Source: Pseudomonadota bacterium
GTDB lineage: Bacteria; Pseudomonadota; Gammaproteobacteria; Xanthomonadales; Xanthomonadaceae
Direction of reading: 5' to 3'
Length of the DNA: 10,798 nucleotides
Assembly: GCA_019348095.1 (NCBI GenBank)
Contig: JAHWKC010000060.1
Coordinates: forward strand, 1 to 10,798
The notes under the pieces are model-generated. The model was not told where the DNA came from. It saw only the letters and a list, made by a program, of their open reading frames with translations, and made no database searches. The position numbers were made by a program, and so were the translations under genes. Shown here piece by piece: positions 8,173 through 10,798 of this stretch; position 1 is the stretch's first letter, and the number at the start of each line of letters is the position of its first letter.

Positions 8173-9164
8173 GTTCCGCCAAGGACCCCGACAAGGCCGG
8201 CGCCACGAGCACCGACAAGGCCGCCGCCGGCGGCGCGGCCAAGAAGCGCGGCCTCGGCCGCGGCCTGGAAGCGCTGCTCGGGCCCAAAGCCGCCGCCGGA
8301 GCGCCGGCGCTGGAAGCCAGTTCCGGTGACGCTTTGCGCACCCTCCCGATCGACGCACTCGCGCCGGGCAAGTACCAGCCGCGAAAGCACTGGGACCAGG
8401 ACAAGCTGGCCGAGCTGGCCGAGTCGATCAAGGCCCAGGGCGTGATCCAGCCGATCGTGGTCCGGGAGGTGGTGCGCGAAGCGCGCAACGGCGAGGCGGT
8501 GCGTGGCAGCCGCACCTACGAGATCATCGCCGGCGAGCGCCGCTGGCGCGCGAGCAAGCTCGCCGGGCTCGGCGAGATCCCGGTGGTGGTGCGCGAGGTG
8601 GACGACCGCACGGTCGTGGCGATGGCGCTGATCGAGAACATCCAGCGCGAGGACCTCAACCCGCTGGAGGAAGCCACCGCGCTGCAGCGGCTGATCGACG
8701 AGTTCGACCTGACCCACGCCCAGGCCGCCGAAGCGGTCGGCCGCTCGCGCGCGGCGGTGTCCAACCTGCTGCGCCTGCTGGAGCTGCCACCGGCGATCCG
8801 CGCGCTGGTCGAATCGCGCCGGCTGGAGATGGGCCACGCCCGGGCCTTGCTGACGCTGTCCCCGGAGCTCGCCGGCAAGCTCGCCAGCGACGCCGCCGAG
8901 CACGGCTGGTCGGTGCGCGAGGTCGAGCACCGTGCCCAGCAGTTCGCGCTCGGCCGGGTGCCCGACAGCGGCCGCAAGCCGAAGCCCGGCAAGCCCAAGC
9001 CGCAGGCCGACATCGTCACCCTGGAGCGCGAGCTGTCGGAGTCGCTCAGCACCAAGGTCAACGTGCTGCACGGCCGCGGCGGCAAGGGCCGGCTGGTGAT
9101 CCACTACAGCGACCTGGACTCGCTCGAAGGCGTGTTGGAAAAGCTGCGCACGCCCACCGCGTGA
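8169..9164 (+). CDS. parB: Chromosome-partitioning protein ParB (Spo0J)
   Basis: ParB is a CTP-dependent clamp that loads at parS sites, spreads on DNA and recruits ParA and SMC. The start at 8169 gives 331 residues, with AGGAG eight bases upstream inside parA. Features in order: a Lys/Ala-rich leader, the ParA-stimulating motif KKRGLGRGLEALLG (26-39), the CTP-binding box GERRWRA (122-128), ENIQREDLNPLEEA (156-169), a helix-turn-helix that reads parS (about 182-202), a Lys/Pro linker (about 264-279), and a C-terminal dimerisation domain (282-328). Overlap with parA by four bases shows a bicistronic operon. I found no parS site (consensus TGTTTCACGTGAAACA) in the window. A REP pair starts 16 bases after the stop. 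Confidence 0.96.
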   Translation: MSSAKDPDKAGATSTDKAAAGGAAKKRGLGRGLEALLGPKAAAGAPALEASSGDALRTLPIDALAPGKYQPRKHWDQDKLAELAESIKAQGVIQPIVVREVVREARNGEAVRGSRTYEIIAGERRWRASKLAGLGEIPVVVREVDDRTVVAMALIENIQREDLNPLEEATALQRLIDEFDLTHAQAAEAVGRSRAAVSNLLRLLELPPAIRALVESRRLEMGHARALLTLSPELAGKLASDAAEHGWSVREVEHRAQQFALGRVPDSGRKPKPGKPKPQADIVTLERELSESLSTKVNVLHGRGGKGRLVIHYSDLDSLEGVLEKLRTPTA

Positions 9165-9180
9165 TCCCTGCTCCTCTCAT

Positions 9181-9249
9181 GTAGGAGCGACGTGAGCCGC
9201 GATTCGTAGCTTCGAGCGCTGGCGTTATCGCGACTCACGTCGCTCCTAC
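9181..9249. repeat. REP inverted pair 4 (GCGAC-type core)
   Basis: The arms at 9181-9202 and 9228-9249 are inverted 22-base copies with one mismatch around a 25-base centre. The right arm matches the right arm of pair 2 exactly (ending GTCGCTCCTAC), so these two pairs are of the same subtype. The mismatch weakens the inner hairpin of the left arm (GCGAC-GTGA-GCCGC). The pair sits between the parB stop and the rpmB promoter and may define the 3' end of the parAB mRNA. Confidence 0.9.
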
Positions 9250-9289
9250 CGCTCACCTGACGACCGGCCTCGCCGCAGGCGCCAACTGC

Positions 9290-9318
9290 TTGCGGAGCAG
9301 CGAAAACCGCCGCATAAT
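9290..9318 (+). promoter_or_regulatory. Sigma-70 promoter of rpmB-rpmG
   Basis: TTGCGG (9290-9295) and CATAAT (9313-9318) are separated by 17 bases, a good sigma-70 arrangement in sequence that is otherwise poor in A and T. A small inverted repeat CTGCT-TGCGG-AGCAG (9286-9300) overlaps the -35 box and could be an operator or chance. Transcription would start near 9325, giving a leader of about 165 bases. Confidence 0.65.
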
Positions 9319-9324
9319 GCGCGG

Positions 9325-9487
9325 CTCGCTGCGTCCAGCCCACCCCGGTGCGCAGGACGTCCCCGGAAGCGCGATTCCGGGCCGTCCGACGCGGCAGGAT
9401 TCCTACCCGCATTGCGCGCCATCGGTCGATGGCGGGGCCGCCGCCTCCCTGGCCAAGGGAAGCACCCAACATCCTTTCGAGGTGCGT
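9325..9487 (+). promoter_or_regulatory. Long structured 5' leader of rpmB
   Basis: No gene is seen in this leader. It contains two clear hairpins. In 9355-9387, CCCGGAA and TTCCGGG pair around a 6-base loop inside flanking GGAC/GTCC. At 9418-9433, GCCATC and GATGGC flank the loop GGTC. A further TCCC/GGGA pairing is possible near 9446-9460, close to the GAGGTG ribosome site. Such length before a ribosomal protein gene fits a regulatory leader, as in other r-protein operons that are autoregulated, but I do not recognise a known RNA family here. Confidence 0.4.
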
Positions 9488-9724
9488 ATGTCCCGTGTAT
9501 GCCAAGTAACCGGCAAGCGAACGACGACTGGCAACAACGTCTCGCACGCCATGAACAAGACCCGCCGCCGCTTCATGCCCAATCTCCACGAGCGCCGCTT
9601 CTGGGTCGCCAGTGAGAACCGTTGGGTGAAGCTGCGCGTATCCGCCAACGCCATGCGCACCATCGACAAGAACGGCATCGACTCCGTTCTGGCCGATCTC
9701 CGCGCCCGCGGCGAAAAGATCTGA
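9488..9724 (+). CDS. rpmB: 50S ribosomal protein L28
   Basis: Structural protein of the large ribosomal subunit. It has 78 residues, the normal gammaproteobacterial length. It opens with [11 protein letters not shown], followed by [14 protein letters not shown] and the [11 protein letters not shown] segment typical of L28. The ATG at 9488 is preceded by GAGGTG. The ORF could be opened further upstream, but only into the leader, which has no L28 similarity. rpmG follows after 13 bases that include AGGAGGA, so the two form an operon as in E. coli. Confidence 0.97.
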   Translation: MSRVCQVTGKRTTTGNNVSHAMNKTRRRFMPNLHERRFWVASENRWVKLRVSANAMRTIDKNGIDSVLADLRARGEKI

Positions 9725-9737
9725 GGAGGACTGACCC

Positions 9738-9902
9738 ATGGCTTCCAAGCGCGACAAGATCCGCCTGATCTCTTCGGCCAACACCGGCCACTTCTACACC
9801 ACCGACAAGAACAAGAAGAACACGCCGGCCAAGATGGAGATCAAGAAGTACGATCCCGTCGTCCGCAAGCACGTCATCTACAAGGAAGGCAAGATCAAGT
9901 GA
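9738..9902 (+). CDS. rpmG: 50S ribosomal protein L33
   Basis: Small large-subunit protein of 54 residues, translated from an ATG at 9738 with a strong AGGAGGA ribosome site. The sequence starts [13 protein letters not shown], contains [14 protein letters not shown] and ends [11 protein letters not shown], all typical of L33. It has no cysteines, so it is the zinc-independent (C-minus) form. Last gene of the rpmB-rpmG operon, with an intrinsic terminator 28 bases after the stop. Confidence 0.97.
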   Translation: MASKRDKIRLISSANTGHFYTTDKNKKNTPAKMEIKKYDPVVRKHVIYKEGKIK

Positions 9903-9930
9903 GCCCTCGGGCACCTTGATCGCTCCCACG

Positions 9931-9957
9931 AAAAACCCGCCGAAAGGCGGGTTTTTT
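9931..9957. terminator. Strong, probably bidirectional intrinsic terminator
   Basis: AAAAACCCGCC (9931-9941) pairs fully with GGCGGGTTTTT (9946-9956) around a GAAA tetraloop, followed by more T. It ends the rpmB-rpmG transcript. The A run on the left arm becomes a T tract on the other strand, so the same hairpin can also end the convergent patatin gene, whose stop is 72 bases away. Confidence 0.95.
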
Positions 9958-10028
9958 GTTGCCCGGCCGCGGCCAGGTCAGACCGTGCGAAGGCGCCGGC
10001 ATAACGCCCGTGCGGATGCGGCAAACGG

Positions 10029-10798
10029 CTAACGCGCCGCGCTATCGCCTGCGCAGGCTTCATCGCGACGCAGCAGCCCGCCGATGCCAAACAGCCCCCG
10101 GTCGCATCCCGCTGCGGCCTGCTCACGCACCGGCGGCGGCTGTGCCAGCGCGGCGGCACGTTCCTGCTGCAGGCGCGCGAGCTTGGCGCGGATCTGCGGC
10201 ATCGCCGCAAGTGCGGCTTTCTCGCCTTCTAGTATCGCGCGGCTGCGCTGCTCGAAATCGGCGGGGCCGATGTCGCTGACCTTCGGCCGGATCACCACGT
10301 CGGCGCGTGCGAGTTCCTGCGCACCGAGCGTCTGGCCCATGATCGCGACCGACCGGCCGACGATCCCGACCATGTGCGTGGGCGCGGCCCCGGCGTCCCT
10401 GGTGGAGATGTCCACCGCGATCACGAAGTCGGCACCGAGGTGGCGCGCGGCGTCGACCGGGACCGGGCTGACCACGCCGCCGTCGACGTAGCGCGACGAG
10501 CCGATCGCGGCCGGCTCGAACACGCCGGGAATGCTGCTGGAGGCCCGCACCGCGCGACCGGTGTTGCCGCGATCGAAGAACGTGCGCTGCCCCGTTTCCA
10601 GTCGAGTGGCCACCGCGACGAACGGCTTGTGCATGTGCTCGATGGACCGGTGCTCGACCCGCTCGTTGACGTAGTCCTGCAGCTTTTGGCCCTTGATGAC
10701 GCCACCGGAGAACAGGCTGACATCGCGGATGCTGCTCTCGTCCAGCGCGACGGCCTGCTGCTGCATCTGGAACGCGTCCATGCCGCTGGCGTAGAACG
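10029..10798 (-). CDS. Patatin-like phospholipase (RssA type), N-terminus beyond window
   Basis: Patatin-domain proteins are Ser-Asp dyad lipid acyl hydrolases. The frame is open to the right edge: the codons before the Met at 10781 read F-Y-A-S-G, which in this family follows the nucleophile motif GTSxG closely, so that Met is internal and the serine lies just outside. Counting that Met as 1, the window holds TRLETGQRTFFDRG (59-72), the SSSIPGVFEPA segment (81-91) and the catalytic Asp100 in VDGGVVSPVPV. After the domain comes a charged helical region (about 175-210) and a C-terminal tail of about 40 residues without recognisable similarity. It is convergent with rpmG across a shared terminator. 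Function beyond lipid hydrolysis is unknown. Confidence 0.9.
   Translation of the reverse strand, partial: FYASGMDAFQMQQQAVALDESSIRDVSLFSGGVIKGQKLQDYVNERVEHRSIEHMHKPFVAVATRLETGQRTFFDRGNTGRAVRASSSIPGVFEPAAIGSSRYVDGGVVSPVPVDAARHLGADFVIAVDISTRDAGAAPTHMVGIVGRSVAIMGQTLGAQELARADVVIRPKVSDIGPADFEQRSRAILEGEKAALAAMPQIRAKLARLQQERAAALAQPPPVREQAAAGCDRGLFGIGGLLRRDEACAGDSAAR

Noticed and set aside
9286..9300. CTGCT-TGCGG-AGCAG as an operator at the rpmB -35 box
   Set aside because: Only five base pairs, unlinked to any known regulator; kept as a remark on the promoter and not called as a site.

Overview
The window is very GC-rich DNA, almost all of it consistent with one gammaproteobacterium of the Xanthomonadaceae (a Xanthomonas, Lysobacter, Luteimonas or Pseudoxanthomonas relative). 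This rests on the bacterial-type DPP-IV-like peptidase, the rsmG-parA-parB order, rpmB-rpmG, an AMP ligase next to an Sfp-type phosphopantetheinyl transferase as in xanthomonadin/aryl-polyene producers, and repeated GTAGGAGCG-headed REP palindromes between genes. The genus cannot be fixed from the sequence alone.

The left end is anomalous. Bases 2 to about 370 encode the C-terminal part of a metal-dependent amidohydrolase (SAH/MTA deaminase-like, closest by eye to haloarchaeal proteins). Around base 360-380 this runs in frame into the C-terminal half of a dipeptidyl peptidase IV-like S9 peptidase. Both partners are cut inside their domains, so this looks like a chimeric join, most likely an assembly artefact, and not a working fusion enzyme.

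From there the layout reads: DPP-IV fragment (+), a REP pair, and ltaE (-), whose stop codon lies inside that REP pair; then a divergent xthA (+), whose start is preceded by a degenerate 14-bp tandem repeat holding two tiny stop-start-linked reading frames. Next come a GlsB/YeaQ-type membrane protein (-) and an acyl/aryl AMP ligase (-), divergent from a phosphopantetheinyl transferase (+), probably two accessory enzymes of aryl-polyene pigment synthesis. After a second REP pair come rsmG (+), a third REP pair, and the parA-parB chromosome-segregation operon (+, ATGA overlap). A fourth REP pair follows, then rpmB-rpmG (+) with a clear promoter, a structured leader of about 165 nt and a strong intrinsic terminator. 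The terminator also faces the 3' end of a patatin-like phospholipase (-), which runs off the right edge without its nucleophile serine.

Most of the window is housekeeping: ribosome assembly and rRNA modification, chromosome partition, DNA repair and amino-acid metabolism. The points most worth following up are the cross-lineage chimera, the set of four REP inverted pairs with different core palindromes, the repeat-displaced start of xthA, and the separated AMP ligase/PPTase pair. I saw no CRISPR array, tRNA, rRNA, IS element or phage gene, and no clearly new system.
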